Of a DNA stretch of 63,554 nt, positions 35,001 through 43,058 are shown piece by piece. The position numbers were made by a program, and so were the translations under genes. Below the pieces are notes generated by a model, which did no database searches, had not been told where the DNA came from, and saw nothing but the letters and a program-made list of their open reading frames with translations. Each line of letters opens with the position of its first letter. Position 1 is the stretch's first letter. The DNA is from Flavobacteriales bacterium. Its GTDB lineage: Bacteria; Bacteroidota; Bacteroidia; JANQJC01. Where the stretch lies: contig JANQJC010000015.1 of assembly GCA_028281825.1 (NCBI GenBank), positions 1 through 63,554 on the forward strand, read 5' to 3'.

Positions 35001-37481
35001 ACAGATACCTTGCGTTCCACCAGGGTTGTATGAAGCCGCATTTATGATACGATTGTCATCAATGGTAGTACCATCAATATAGCGTAAATACATACCATAA
35101 CGATAACACTCAAACAAGTTATTTGTTATAGATATGTTACTCTTCATATTGCTTAAAGTACCCTCATACCATATACCAGCCGAGCCATTTAAGAAATGGT
35201 TATCGTCAAATGAATTATCGGAGTTGCCGGCGTCATCTTCCGCAGCCCATACCAGTGCAGCATTCTGAGCAGAAGAACCTGTCCTACCCTCAAATATATT
35301 ATTGATGAATTTATTGTTTGAGGCGTTACCGTGCATTTCAACAACGTGGGTGTATGTATTATTGCCCGTCCTTTTGATAGTCATATCCCTGAAGGTGATG
35401 TAATCTGCACCATTCAGGTCGATTGCATAGTTATCACCGATGGTATTACTTCCTGGATATGTAAGTGTAACACTTGTATTATCTCCTGTTAAGGATTTAA
35501 ACACAATATCGTCTGATGATGAAGCTCCGGTAATCTCACTAATGCTGAATTGCTCGGTATAGGTTCCAGCATGAACATTAACAGTGATAGCTCCATCAAT
35601 ACCTGGCCCATGGAAATAATCGGGAGCGTCAGTACGAGTGCCGTTCACCATGTCTGATACCACGTCAGAAAAACTATGATAATTATTACAGTTGGCAGGA
35701 CTTCCTGGATTAATAGTATAAGTACCTGCAAAAGAACCAGTACACCAGGTTGAGACTCCCGTTAATGCTACCAAACGCTCAGAAGCACCAGTACTGTTAT
35801 GTGTGATATTACCGCTATGCGAGCCAGCAGAAGCTGGATTGTAACGCACCTCAATTGTTGTAGTAGATACAGTACCCAGAGTTGGAACCAAGGTAACCAA
35901 TGAGCCAAATACACCTATTCCCTGTTGCCTGATTTGCCAATTTGTAGGTGGAACAATTAAAATCGGTGTGGTTAAGTTTTCACCTTCCACCGTATAAGTT
36001 TGGGTTGCTGAAGGTGTGCCCACCGAAGTGACAAACTGGTTTAGTGAAGACGGATTCACTATTATATTAGGTGATGTACCCGCACCATTCTCGTGAGCAC
36101 CAATAGTAGTTGGATTTTGCCTACTATTGGCATCAACATCTTGTGTTAAACCTAAATTAGTTCCATCACCTGTTAAATCATTAGCAGTTGCTTTCCAACC
36201 AACACCTGACACAAACAACATTTCAGGGTCAATATTTACTGAATTACTTTCTCCCGTAGCACCTGTCCACGAGCTAAAATCAGTATAGTTAGAACTATAT
36301 CTACCTCTAAATGGATTACCAGTATTTTCTGTATAATAACAGTTATAGTCTATCGCACCTACCCCACTAGCATTACCAATATACACAGTTTGATTAGCAC
36401 TGCTGCTAGTGCTGCTTCCTGCATGGCAGAAAACATTATTTTGGATTTTGGTATCATCAGTAGATGTAAATGAACGATAGCAGTATGATGATGAACTAGT
36501 ACCTCCTGAGACGTAAATAGTGTTAGAGTATATATTCCAATACTCAGATGTACTTGTTTGGTCAATACCATAAGCGGTTCCTGAACCATTTTCAAGCTGA
36601 ATGGAATTATTGCCACATGTCGCATTGTTGCCTGAAGTTGATGATGAGCCATTCAAATAAACACCATAAGCTATTTCACCTGAACCAGTGGTATAAACAT
36701 AATTTTGTGTTACCTGGCTTTGCCCGTCGCAGTTGTTCAAATAAACACCGTAAAAAGTATTGTTGGTAATACTTCTGTGTATTGAGTTTCCATTAATGTT
36801 TGGTGCTCCCACATCGCGTGCGTACACCCCTCCTGCGGCATTATCAATAAACTCACACCCCTGCACGTTAAAACCACCTGGTTGTGATGAACTCATATCA
36901 AAATAAATACCATAAGAACCATTTGAGATTTTAGTATTTTGAAGGGTAAAATTGTCACAATCATTACCTGAAGAAGATTCACTGGCATAAATAACAGAAG
37001 CAGTAAAAGTGCTTGATGTGGAACTCGAACCGTTAAGTATGCAATCTTGAATAGTTACATTATCAGAATTATCCCGAACCTCAATTGCACTATAGGATGA
37101 AGCCCCAGTGTAACTTATTGTCAACTCATTGAAAGTAACGTAGCTGCACCCTTGAAGGATAATGACATCTGCAAAAGATGAACTACTAATAGTAACCAGA
37201 CTAGCATCCAAATTCTCAGACTGAAAAACTATAGGATTGGAGGATGTACCAGTTGCTGTTATGGTAACGTTACCAGCTTGTACGCCATCCCTTATGTTAA
37301 AAGTAACCCCACCAGAACCAACTCCGACAGAGTTTAGTGCAGTAACAGCATCAGCAAAGGTTGAATAATCAGGTGCTGTGCCACCAATTGTTTTAGTGCC
37401 CGTAAGTTGTGCAAAACCACTTATACTAAAGGCAGTAAGCACAAATAGTATAGTGAAAATTTTGAAGTAGAATTTCCTCAT
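32016..37481 (-). CDS. Giant secreted beta-helix/Ig-like protein with T9SS sorting domain
   Basis: The protein has 1821 residues and a signal peptide ending FAQ. Residues of about 30-480 and 580-1045 are two right-handed parallel beta-helix regions with many NNxI and S/T/N-rich turns. Between them is a small beta-sandwich (about 480-580). Two very similar Ig-like domains follow (about 1050-1145 and 1147-1240), both containing YQWQVNTGSGF. Next comes a repetitive region starting WNGSVSTNWFSSQNW, then a low-complexity glycine/serine stretch. The last 80 residues (IYDMLGKEVYSKQG ... SSEKILIK) form a type A T9SS C-terminal signal, so it should be exported by T9SS and attached to the surface. A polysaccharide-binding, lyase-like or adhesive role is possible; no catalytic residues were recognised. 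Confidence 0.9.
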   Translation of the reverse strand: MRKFYFKIFTILFVLTAFSISGFAQLTGTKTIGGTAPDYSTFADAVTALNSVGVGSGGVTFNIRDGVQAGNVTITATGTSSNPIVFQSENLDASLVTISSSSFADVIILQGCSYVTFNELTISYTGASSYSAIEVRDNSDNVTIQDCILNGSSSTSSTFTASVIYASESSSGNDCDNFTLQNTKISNGSYGIYFDMSSSQPGGFNVQGCEFIDNAAGGVYARDVGAPNINGNSIHRSITNNTFYGVYLNNCDGQSQVTQNYVYTTGSGEIAYGVYLNGSSSTSGNNATCGNNSIQLENGSGTAYGIDQTSTSEYWNIYSNTIYVSGGTSSSSYCYRSFTSTDDTKIQNNVFCHAGSSTSSSANQTVYIGNASGVGAIDYNCYYTENTGNPFRGRYSSNYTDFSSWTGATGESNSVNIDPEMLFVSGVGWKATANDLTGDGTNLGLTQDVDANSRQNPTTIGAHENGAGTSPNIIVNPSSLNQFVTSVGTPSATQTYTVEGENLTTPILIVPPTNWQIRQQGIGVFGSLVTLVPTLGTVSTTTIEVRYNPASAGSHSGNITHNSTGASERLVALTGVSTWCTGSFAGTYTINPGSPANCNNYHSFSDVVSDMVNGTRTDAPDYFHGPGIDGAITVNVHAGTYTEQFSISEITGASSSDDIVFKSLTGDNTSVTLTYPGSNTIGDNYAIDLNGADYITFRDMTIKRTGNNTYTHVVEMHGNASNNKFINNIFEGRTGSSAQNAALVWAAEDDAGNSDNSFDDNHFLNGSAGIWYEGTLSNMKSNISITNNLFECYRYGMYLRYIDGTTIDDNRIINAASYNPGGTQGICALHLDDALSIQRNEIYLNRGSNVTGIELLSCEGSSSYFGTIANNMVAVGSSQSESSSGAGNGTGTTNGIYMNGTTHKYIYFNSWLSTSGNATTSRAFYLNGPSNAGIYLRNNIFESSNGGYCFYNSISSAITSSDYNNFYAPGSSYFAHWGGAATSLSALQSASGMDVNSVNADPVFTSNVDLHAAGNGIDGYGTPAGGITVDIDGDTRDVSTPDIGADEITTCTPPTVDTDPSDATICESANTTFSIEASGTNPTYQWQVNTGSGFVNVTNTGVYSGALTDELTITGATAGMDGYIYQCVVTGDCNPTATSSSATLTVNGQPTITVQPVAASVGAGFDTSFAVTATGAGLTYQWQVNTGSGFTNLGNTSVYSGVSTATLTITGATLAMDGYSYRCIISGTCTPSVTSNSEVLTVIDQGLTWNGSVSTNWFSSQNWTPSQLPTSSDDITIPDVTNDPVVTANGATCKDINLASGATLTINSGLTLSVNGDIAANGNSVLGDGTLSIQTSGNSTLTGGLSVSGVVSVATGATLVTNNGLILENGASLMHGSGTTGAGGSVSGYVTVKRNGSSSPSIYNMWSTPVATAVTPGGNVYQYISANGTHSTTDDNPGPDPGWSSYSGNMAVGKGYISTNGGNSSFYGAPNNGNKTTNVVTSTHPMNSLNQGSKFNLVGNPYPSAISANSLTGGNTGIITSSLYFWDDDLSGGNGYSAADFAVWNGTGSAGGGGHTPNGFIGSCQGFYVEASSTNTLTFTNSMRRTNNSQFFRLASPQQDLKVWISFEKDNLYNEVLVGFLPDATETRSEQYDAYKVSALNEMSLSIVKQSDEFMIAAFPDNTIGRVVPLHLRLDTDGTGVFKLDRHENLNSNQVYLYDDYIGVMHNITADTSYTTSVTVADAFDRFFLYFNPTITDIEEATSSIYTYYWDNKLIITSDGSAEKDAVLKIYDMLGKEVYSKQGVDLSLGNNVINLEGLSSGAYLVNISANSVYSSEKILIK

Positions 37482-37482
37482 C

Positions 37483-37512
37483 TGAAAAAATATATAAAGT
37501 GTTATAACTTTG
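37483..37512 (+). promoter_or_regulatory. Candidate promoter (TG-N20-TAACTTTG)
   Basis: A perfect TAnnTTTG box (TAACTTTG, 37505-37512) with a TG 20 bases upstream faces right. It sits 15 bases before the ATG of a 23-codon ORF and about 165 bases before the ABC transporter. It could drive either, or be chance. Confidence 0.35.
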
Positions 37513-37526
37513 TTTTTAAGTTTAAC

Positions 37527-37598
37527 ATGAAAGTCAAGAATCCTAAAATAGGGAAATATTTTATTTTACTGTTATGTTTTTGTTTGGTAATTCTTTAA
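37527..37598 (+). CDS. Possible 23-residue membrane micropeptide
   Basis: An ATG-initiated ORF encodes MKVKNPKIGKYF followed by a hydrophobic stretch ILLLCFCLVIL and a TAA stop. Four lysines precede the hydrophobic segment, as in a signal anchor. It lies 15 bases after a -7 box, which matches the short leaders of other genes here. Nothing else supports it and it may be chance, or a decayed signal peptide. Confidence 0.2.
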   Translation: MKVKNPKIGKYFILLLCFCLVIL

Positions 37599-37659
37599 TT
37601 CTCCATCAGACGACAAATGGTAGACACTAAAAATGCAGCCTAATTTGTAAGAATTAAAA

Positions 37660-37667
37660 TACCTTTG
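37660..37667 (+). promoter_or_regulatory. -7 box TACCTTTG for the ABC transporter
   Basis: TACCTTTG matches TAnnTTTG and lies 10 bases before the ATG at 37678. No TTG is at a usual distance upstream, so the -33 element is weak or absent. The leader would be only a few bases. Confidence 0.5.
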
Positions 37668-37677
37668 CAGCCGTTTT

Positions 37678-39480
37678 ATGGCAAAAAGAGGATTTAATAA
37701 TACAGAAGGCAGCGAAGACGAGCCTCCAAAAAAGAAACTCACCGCCGAAAACCTAAAGAAAGGTTTAAGGATATACTCTTTTTTGGGACCGCATAAGGCC
37801 AAGTTTATGTTGGGGCTTTTGTTCTTGGCATTAACCAGTGCAACCGCTTTAGCTTTTCCATGGCTAATGGGCGAATTGGTTAATACTATTGAACAGAAAG
37901 ACCTTGACAGGGCCAACTTTCTGGGAATGATATTGATTGTGATTTTGATAGCACAATCATTTTTCAGCTTCATGCGCATTTATCTTTTTGTGAACGTAAC
38001 CGAAAATACCTTAAGAACCTTAAGACAAAGGGTATATTCCCACTTAATTACCCTGCCTATGACCTATTTTGGCAATCGCAGGGTGGGTGAACTCAACAGC
38101 CGCATGTCTGCCGATGTAATGCAGTTGCAAGAAACTATGACCACCACAGTCGCTGAGTTTTTGAGGCAGTTTATCATCATCATTGGTGGTATTGCCTTAC
38201 TCACCTACTTATCACCAAAACTCACCTTACTAATGCTAGCCATAGTGCCCTTGATGGCGTTGGCAGCAGTTTTTTTCGGCAGGTTTATCAGGAAATCATC
38301 CCGTGAGGTACAAGACAAAATTGCAGAGTCGAACACCATTATTGAGGAAACCTTGCAAGGCATTGCCAATGTAAAGTCCTTTGCCAATGAATTGTTTGAG
38401 ATAGTGCGTTACAACAAAAGCACGGACGAAGTAGTGAATAAAGCACTAGTAGTTGGCCGCTATCGTGGTATGTTTGCCTCTTTTATCATTTTCTGCATTT
38501 TCGGTGCATTGGTTGTGGTTGTATGGTATGGGGTTGTGCTTTCAATACAGGGGCCAATGGAAACCGGCGACCTTGTTTCTTTTGTGCTTTATTCTGTATT
38601 TGTAGGGGCCTCAATAGGTGGTTTTGCAGAGCTATACACTCAAATTCAAAAAGCTATTGGTTCTACTGAACGCCTTTTAGAAATATTGGACGAAACCCAG
38701 GAGAGCATTGACCTAAATTATAAGCCAGCTGCACGCATTCAAGGTAGTGTAGCTTTTGAGAATGTAGCTTTTCGTTACCCGTCACGGCCAGATATGCTAG
38801 TGTTGAAAGATATTTCTTTTACTGCTAATCGAGGTGAAACCATTGCCATTGTGGGCCCAAGTGGGTCTGGTAAGTCAACCATGGTATCATTGATATTGCG
38901 TTTCTACGACCCTGATAGTGGTAAAATCACAATTGATGGCAAAGATGCCAATAACTTCTCTTTAACCGAACTAAGGAACCAAATGGCCATTGTGCCGCAG
39001 GATGTATTATTGTTCGGCGGCAGTATAAGAGAGAACATTGCTTACGGCAAGCCCGATGCCACAGAAGAAGAAATAAGAGAAGCTGCCGCCAAAGCCAATG
39101 CGCTGACCTTTATTGAAGGTTTTCCTGAAAAATTGGATACATTGGTAGGAGAACGTGGAGTGAAATTATCTGGCGGGCAACGCCAACGTATTGCCATAGC
39201 ACGAGCTGTTTTGAAAGACCCCGCCATCCTTATATTGGATGAAGCTACCAGTTCGCTGGACTCCGAGTCAGAAAGACTTGTTCAAGAAGCATTGGACAAG
39301 TTGATGCAAGGCCGTACTTCGTTTGTGATTGCCCACAGACTTTCTACTATTCGCAATGCCAATAAAATTATCGTGATTGATAATGGAAGTGTTGTGGAAA
39401 CAGGCACCCACGAAGAACTTATTTTGAAAGAGGATGGTTTGTATAAGAGCCTTAGTAAGTTGCAATTTGAGAATGCCTAG
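37678..39480 (+). CDS. ABC exporter, fused membrane and ATPase domains (MsbA/BmrA type)
   Basis: The protein has 600 residues. Six membrane helices span about residues 38-310. The ATPase domain follows with Walker A GPSGSGKST at 393-401, Q-loop PQDVLLFGG, signature LSGGQ at 497-501, Walker B AILILDEATSS near 520 and the H-loop IAHRLST. It would work as a homodimeric exporter. In Bacteroidota such genes may move lipids or drugs; the substrate is not inferable. The N-terminus carries an acidic/lysine-rich cytoplasmic tail. Its TAG stop shares CTAG with the stop of rsmG on the other strand. Confidence 0.92.
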   Translation: MAKRGFNNTEGSEDEPPKKKLTAENLKKGLRIYSFLGPHKAKFMLGLLFLALTSATALAFPWLMGELVNTIEQKDLDRANFLGMILIVILIAQSFFSFMRIYLFVNVTENTLRTLRQRVYSHLITLPMTYFGNRRVGELNSRMSADVMQLQETMTTTVAEFLRQFIIIIGGIALLTYLSPKLTLLMLAIVPLMALAAVFFGRFIRKSSREVQDKIAESNTIIEETLQGIANVKSFANELFEIVRYNKSTDEVVNKALVVGRYRGMFASFIIFCIFGALVVVVWYGVVLSIQGPMETGDLVSFVLYSVFVGASIGGFAELYTQIQKAIGSTERLLEILDETQESIDLNYKPAARIQGSVAFENVAFRYPSRPDMLVLKDISFTANRGETIAIVGPSGSGKSTMVSLILRFYDPDSGKITIDGKDANNFSLTELRNQMAIVPQDVLLFGGSIRENIAYGKPDATEEEIREAAAKANALTFIEGFPEKLDTLVGERGVKLSGGQRQRIAIARAVLKDPAILILDEATSSLDSESERLVQEALDKLMQGRTSFVIAHRLSTIRNANKIIVIDNGSVVETGTHEELILKEDGLYKSLSKLQFENA

Positions 39481-40103
39481 GCAGGCAAGTAGACCACTTT
39501 TTTAGTCTCGAAGAACTCTTCCTGAAAATAGTCGGACAGTGGATAAACAACCGCCCTATTCTCCCATCTCGCTAGCTCTTCAGTTAAGTCACCTCCTTTT
39601 AGGTAAAGAATGCCATTAGGTAAGGTGTTAATGCCTTCTTTCTTAAATTTACCCCTTGTCCAGGGCATGAAATCATTTAGGTTAGTAACTGCACGGCTAA
39701 CAATAAAATCATATTTATCTTTTACTTGCTCCGCTCTGCTATGTTGGCTGGTAACGTTCTTTAGACCAATAGCAGTTGCAACTTCATTCACCACTTTTAT
39801 CTTTTTGCCAATCGAGTCTACCAAATGGAAATGAGTTTCGGGAAACAATATGGCCAATGGAATACCCGGGAAACCACCCCCTGTGCCAATATCCATTACT
39901 CTTGACCCAGGCTTGAATTCCATCACCTTGGCTACCCCCAGAGAATGTAGTACATGACGCTCATAAAGTTGCTCAATATCTTTTCGGGAAATAACATTAA
40001 TGCGCTCGTTCCACTCGCTGTAAAGCGCTTGTAATTGCTCAAATTTTGAGATTTGAGGTGGAGTGAGGTCGGGAAAATACTTTTGAATGAGTTCTACACC
40101 CAC
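39477..40103 (-). CDS. rsmG: 16S rRNA (guanine527-N7)-methyltransferase RsmG
   Basis: At 208 residues the length is normal for RsmG (GidB), which methylates N7 of G527 in 16S rRNA. The SAM-binding loop is MDIGTGGGFPGIPLAI, preceded by the FEQLQALYSEWNERINVIS segment and followed by VDSIGKKIKV and the FIVSRAVTNL motif. It is the last gene of a GT2 - ECF sigma - rsmG operon (6 bases after the sigma stop). Its stop TAG is the reverse complement of the ABC transporter stop within one CTAG. Confidence 0.96.
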   Translation of the reverse strand: MGVELIQKYFPDLTPPQISKFEQLQALYSEWNERINVISRKDIEQLYERHVLHSLGVAKVMEFKPGSRVMDIGTGGGFPGIPLAILFPETHFHLVDSIGKKIKVVNEVATAIGLKNVTSQHSRAEQVKDKYDFIVSRAVTNLNDFMPWTRGKFKKEGINTLPNGILYLKGGDLTEELARWENRAVVYPLSDYFQEEFFETKKVVYLPA

Positions 40104-40108
40104 AGCTT

Positions 40109-40717
40109 TTAAATCTTGCCTGCAGTGTTTTTCATCAGGTTGAAGAGAAATTCCCTTGCACGGAAAAGTTGGGCTTTTACAGTACCTAACGGTAAGTCAA
40201 GCTCCTGGGCAATTTCCTCGTAAGAATACTCTTTGAAGTAACGCAACTCGACTAATGTTCTATAGCGTGGTTTTAGTTTCTGAACTACTTCACGCATCAC
40301 CTTGTGCTTTTGCTGTTTCATCAAGGCTTCTTCAGGGTCAAGTCCACCTGATTTTACATCTATCTTAAGGTCACTCCCTTCTTCATTATCCAATGGCTGG
40401 TCAATAGAAATAGTAAGTGCTTTCTTCTTACGGATAAAATCGATACAATTGTTTGATGCTATCTTAAACAACCAAGTACTGAATGCGTAGTTGGGAGTGT
40501 ATTGATGTAATTTGTTGAATGCCTTACCAAATGCCTCAATAGTCAAATCATCAGCATCATCGCGGTTGTTCACCATTTTTAGCAACATGAAATAGATGGA
40601 ATCCCTGTAACGATCCATCAGCTCAGCATAGGCCTTCTCATCTTTTTCATCCATCGCCCTTTTTACCAACTGGTAGTCGTATTGGGCTTTGTCTGATAAA
40701 TTGGCTACTACTTCCAT
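40109..40717 (-). CDS. ECF-type RNA polymerase sigma factor
   Basis: This 202-residue sigma-70 family protein contains region 2 (AYAELMDRYRDSIYFMLLKM ... ADDLTIEAFGKAFNKL) and region 4 (KLKPRYRTLVELRYFKEYSY, EEIAQELDLPLGTVKAQLFRAR). Regions 1 and 3 are absent, as in extracytoplasmic-function sigmas. No anti-sigma gene is adjacent, which is unusual; it is sandwiched between a membrane GT2 and rsmG, overlapping the GT2 end by ten bases. It may respond to envelope state, but the signal is unknown. Confidence 0.93.
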   Translation of the reverse strand: MEVVANLSDKAQYDYQLVKRAMDEKDEKAYAELMDRYRDSIYFMLLKMVNNRDDADDLTIEAFGKAFNKLHQYTPNYAFSTWLFKIASNNCIDFIRKKKALTISIDQPLDNEEGSDLKIDVKSGGLDPEEALMKQQKHKVMREVVQKLKPRYRTLVELRYFKEYSYEEIAQELDLPLGTVKAQLFRAREFLFNLMKNTAGKI

Positions 40718-41844
40718 GTTCTAGGTTTGATAAACAGGTTAGTTATTGATAAGAGAATGTTAATCAATGGTAATATCAAATCCAATACTGGCGAAATTAG
40801 CCATAAATCTCCCTCTTTAAGTTTGCTCATAACGGACTTATTAACAATCAATTGTGGAATGAGTCTAAGTGAATATAGCGAAATTGCTACCAAATACTTG
40901 TCAGAAATCGACAAAATAGCTACAAACATGAGATTAAATGCAATTTGGCTAAGATGAAAGAAACCTAATAAGACTTTGTGCTTCCACCTGTAATAGAAAC
41001 CAGTGGTTAAGTGTCGCTTCTTCTGGTGGAACCATTCCCCCCAGGTTAGTTTAGGCTCAGAGACAGTATGCGCTTCATAATCTATTTCTATCCGCACTTT
41101 GGCCTTTAATGCCACCTTATTAATGAACAAGTCATCATCACCTGAAGCAATATGATTATGTGAACCGAAACCTTTATTATCAAAAAACAAGTGTTTGCGA
41201 TAAGCCATATTTCTGCCTACACCCATATAGGTGAGACCCGCCAAGGCATATGAAAAGTACTGCAACGCAGTTAAAAAAGTATCATATCTAATCAACCAAT
41301 TTAGCAAACTTCCTTTTCGGGCATAGCCTCCGTAGCCAAGTACAATATCCACATCTTCAGAGAAGTTACTCTTCATGCGGGCTAACCACTTATTGGTTGT
41401 TGGCCGGCAATCAGCATCCGTCATCAACAAAATGTCATATTGAGCTTTCTTGATACCCAAAGTCATGGCAAACTTTTTACCTTGGGCCTTGATGTACTCG
41501 TCATCTTTTATCTCAACTATCTTCAGGTGTGGATACTCGCCTGCATATTCTCTCAAAATGTCTTGGGTGTCATCGACTGAGCGGTCGTTAACAATTATTA
41601 CCTCATAATCGGGGTAATCTTGTTCTAAAATTAAACTAAGGTTATTCCTTAGGTTATCATCCTCATTTTTGGCACAAATGATAACTGAAACAGGTTCTAC
41701 GCTTTTATCAACTTCTTTCTTTTTATAAAATGCCAGTCGAAAGAAAAAATAGAAATAGTAATACAATTGCAGGAGTAGAAAGAAGGCAAAAGTTCCTAAC
41801 AATATCCAATCCACCAACGTAAACTCTTTTAGGTATTCTTGCAT
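40708..41844 (-). CDS. Membrane-bound family 2 glycosyltransferase
   Basis: From the ATG at 41844 the protein has 378 residues. It has an N-terminal membrane helix, a GT-A domain (PVSVIICAKNEDDNLRNN, IVNDRSVDDTQ, LLMTDADCRPTTNKW with the DxD) and two or three C-terminal helices. The later QKKRHLTTGFYY resembles the QxxRW region of processive GT2 enzymes, although W is not at that position. An upstream TTG at 41877 is in frame, but a full promoter (41860-41887) lies within that extension, so it is rejected. It is the first gene of the operon with the sigma factor and rsmG. Product unknown. Confidence 0.88.
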   Translation of the reverse strand: MQEYLKEFTLVDWILLGTFAFFLLLQLYYYFYFFFRLAFYKKKEVDKSVEPVSVIICAKNEDDNLRNNLSLILEQDYPDYEVIIVNDRSVDDTQDILREYAGEYPHLKIVEIKDDEYIKAQGKKFAMTLGIKKAQYDILLMTDADCRPTTNKWLARMKSNFSEDVDIVLGYGGYARKGSLLNWLIRYDTFLTALQYFSYALAGLTYMGVGRNMAYRKHLFFDNKGFGSHNHIASGDDDLFINKVALKAKVRIEIDYEAHTVSEPKLTWGEWFHQKKRHLTTGFYYRWKHKVLLGFFHLSQIAFNLMFVAILSISDKYLVAISLYSLRLIPQLIVNKSVMSKLKEGDLWLISPVLDLILPLINILLSITNLFIKPRTWK

Positions 41845-41859
41845 AACTAAATAATGAAG

Positions 41860-41887
41860 CAAAACTACATTATCCAATCGCCTTCAA
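41860..41887 (-). promoter_or_regulatory. Promoter (-33 TTG / -7 TAGTTTTG) for GT2-sigma-rsmG operon
   Basis: On the minus strand TTG (41885-41887) and TAGTTTTG (41860-41867) are 17 bases apart. The leader to the ATG at 41844 is about 9 bases. It nearly overlaps the tgt -7 box on the other strand (41893-41900). Confidence 0.7.
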
Positions 41888-41892
41888 ATACC

Positions 41893-41900
41893 TATCTTTG
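41893..41900 (+). promoter_or_regulatory. -7 box TATCTTTG for tgt
   Basis: A perfect TAnnTTTG match 20 bases before the ATG at 41921. No clear -33 TTG at proper spacing. Confidence 0.55.
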
Positions 41901-41920
41901 GAAAACTTTTTAACAGTAGG

Positions 41921-43051
41921 ATGGTATTCGGGATAACCCACAGGGACAAGCATTCCAAAGCAAGGGCAGGTACAATATCGACAGATCATGGGGTTATTGA
42001 GACCCCAATTTTTATGCCTGTAGGTACGGCAGGCACGGTAAAAGCTGTTCATCACCACGAACTTGAAGACGACATCAAAACCCAAATAATATTGGGAAAC
42101 ACTTATCATCTTTACCTGCGTCCAGGAATGGAAATTATTGAAAAAGCTGGAGGGCTTCATCAGTTCATCAATTGGCAAAAACCCATGCTAACCGATAGCG
42201 GTGGCTATCAAGTTTACTCTTTGGCCGACCAAAGAAAATTGACAGAGGAAGGGGCAAAATTTCAATCGCATATAGATGGTAGCAGGCACTTCTTTACTCC
42301 TGAAAACATCATGGATATCCAACGAACCATTGGCGCTGATATAATCATGGCCTTTGATGAGTGTACACCCTACCCTTGTGAGTACGACTACGCCAAAAAG
42401 TCAATGGAGATGACTCATCGCTGGCTAAAAAGGTGCATTAACCGTTTTAATGAGACCGAACCAAAATACGGTCATGAGCAAACACTCTTTCCAATTGTGC
42501 AGGGAAGTGTTTATGGTGACTTAAGAAAACAATCAGCGGAGTTTGTAGCTGCACAGGATTGTAAAGGCAATGCTATTGGCGGCTTGTCAGTAGGAGAGCC
42601 TGCCGAAGAAATGTACGAAATGTGTGAGTTGGTTTGTGATATTCTACCTGAGGACAAACCAAGATACCTAATGGGTGTGGGCACTCCCGCCAATTTACTG
42701 GAGAATATTGCCTTGGGAGTGGACATGTTTGACTGTGTAATGCCAACGCGCAATGGAAGGAATGGTATGCTATTTACTTCAGAAGGCATTATCAATATCC
42801 GTAATAAGAAGTGGGAAGCTGATTTTAGCCCGATTGACCCTGATGGTACATCGTTTGCGGATACCAAATTCAGTAAATCATATTTGAGGCATTTGTTCGT
42901 TTCAAATGAGGTTTTGGGCTTGCAAATTGCAAGTATCCACAACCTTGCTTTTTATTTGGAATTGATGAGACAAGCCAGAGAACATGTTATTGCAGGTGAT
43001 TTCGCCGAGTGGAAAGAAATAACAGTAAAGAAAGTAGAAAACAGGTTATAA
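41921..43051 (+). CDS. tgt: Queuine tRNA-ribosyltransferase (TGT) lacking the zinc cysteines
   Basis: This 376-residue TIM-barrel enzyme exchanges guanine 34 for queuine precursors in tRNAs with GUN anticodons. Asp271 in DCVMPTRNGRNG is the nucleophile and the substrate-site Asp146 lies in MAFDECTPYP. The strictly known zinc motif CxCxxC is missing: the aligned segment is GTSFAD at 309-314, between IDPD and KFSKSYLRHL. The downstream IHN motif, which carries the histidine ligand, remains. The loss looks genuine as flanking family sequence is perfect, and may be a lineage feature. It is followed by an LptF/G gene 7 bases later. Confidence 0.95.
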   Translation: MVFGITHRDKHSKARAGTISTDHGVIETPIFMPVGTAGTVKAVHHHELEDDIKTQIILGNTYHLYLRPGMEIIEKAGGLHQFINWQKPMLTDSGGYQVYSLADQRKLTEEGAKFQSHIDGSRHFFTPENIMDIQRTIGADIIMAFDECTPYPCEYDYAKKSMEMTHRWLKRCINRFNETEPKYGHEQTLFPIVQGSVYGDLRKQSAEFVAAQDCKGNAIGGLSVGEPAEEMYEMCELVCDILPEDKPRYLMGVGTPANLLENIALGVDMFDCVMPTRNGRNGMLFTSEGIINIRNKKWEADFSPIDPDGTSFADTKFSKSYLRHLFVSNEVLGLQIASIHNLAFYLELMRQAREHVIAGDFAEWKEITVKKVENRL

Positions 43052-43058
43052 TACTGCT

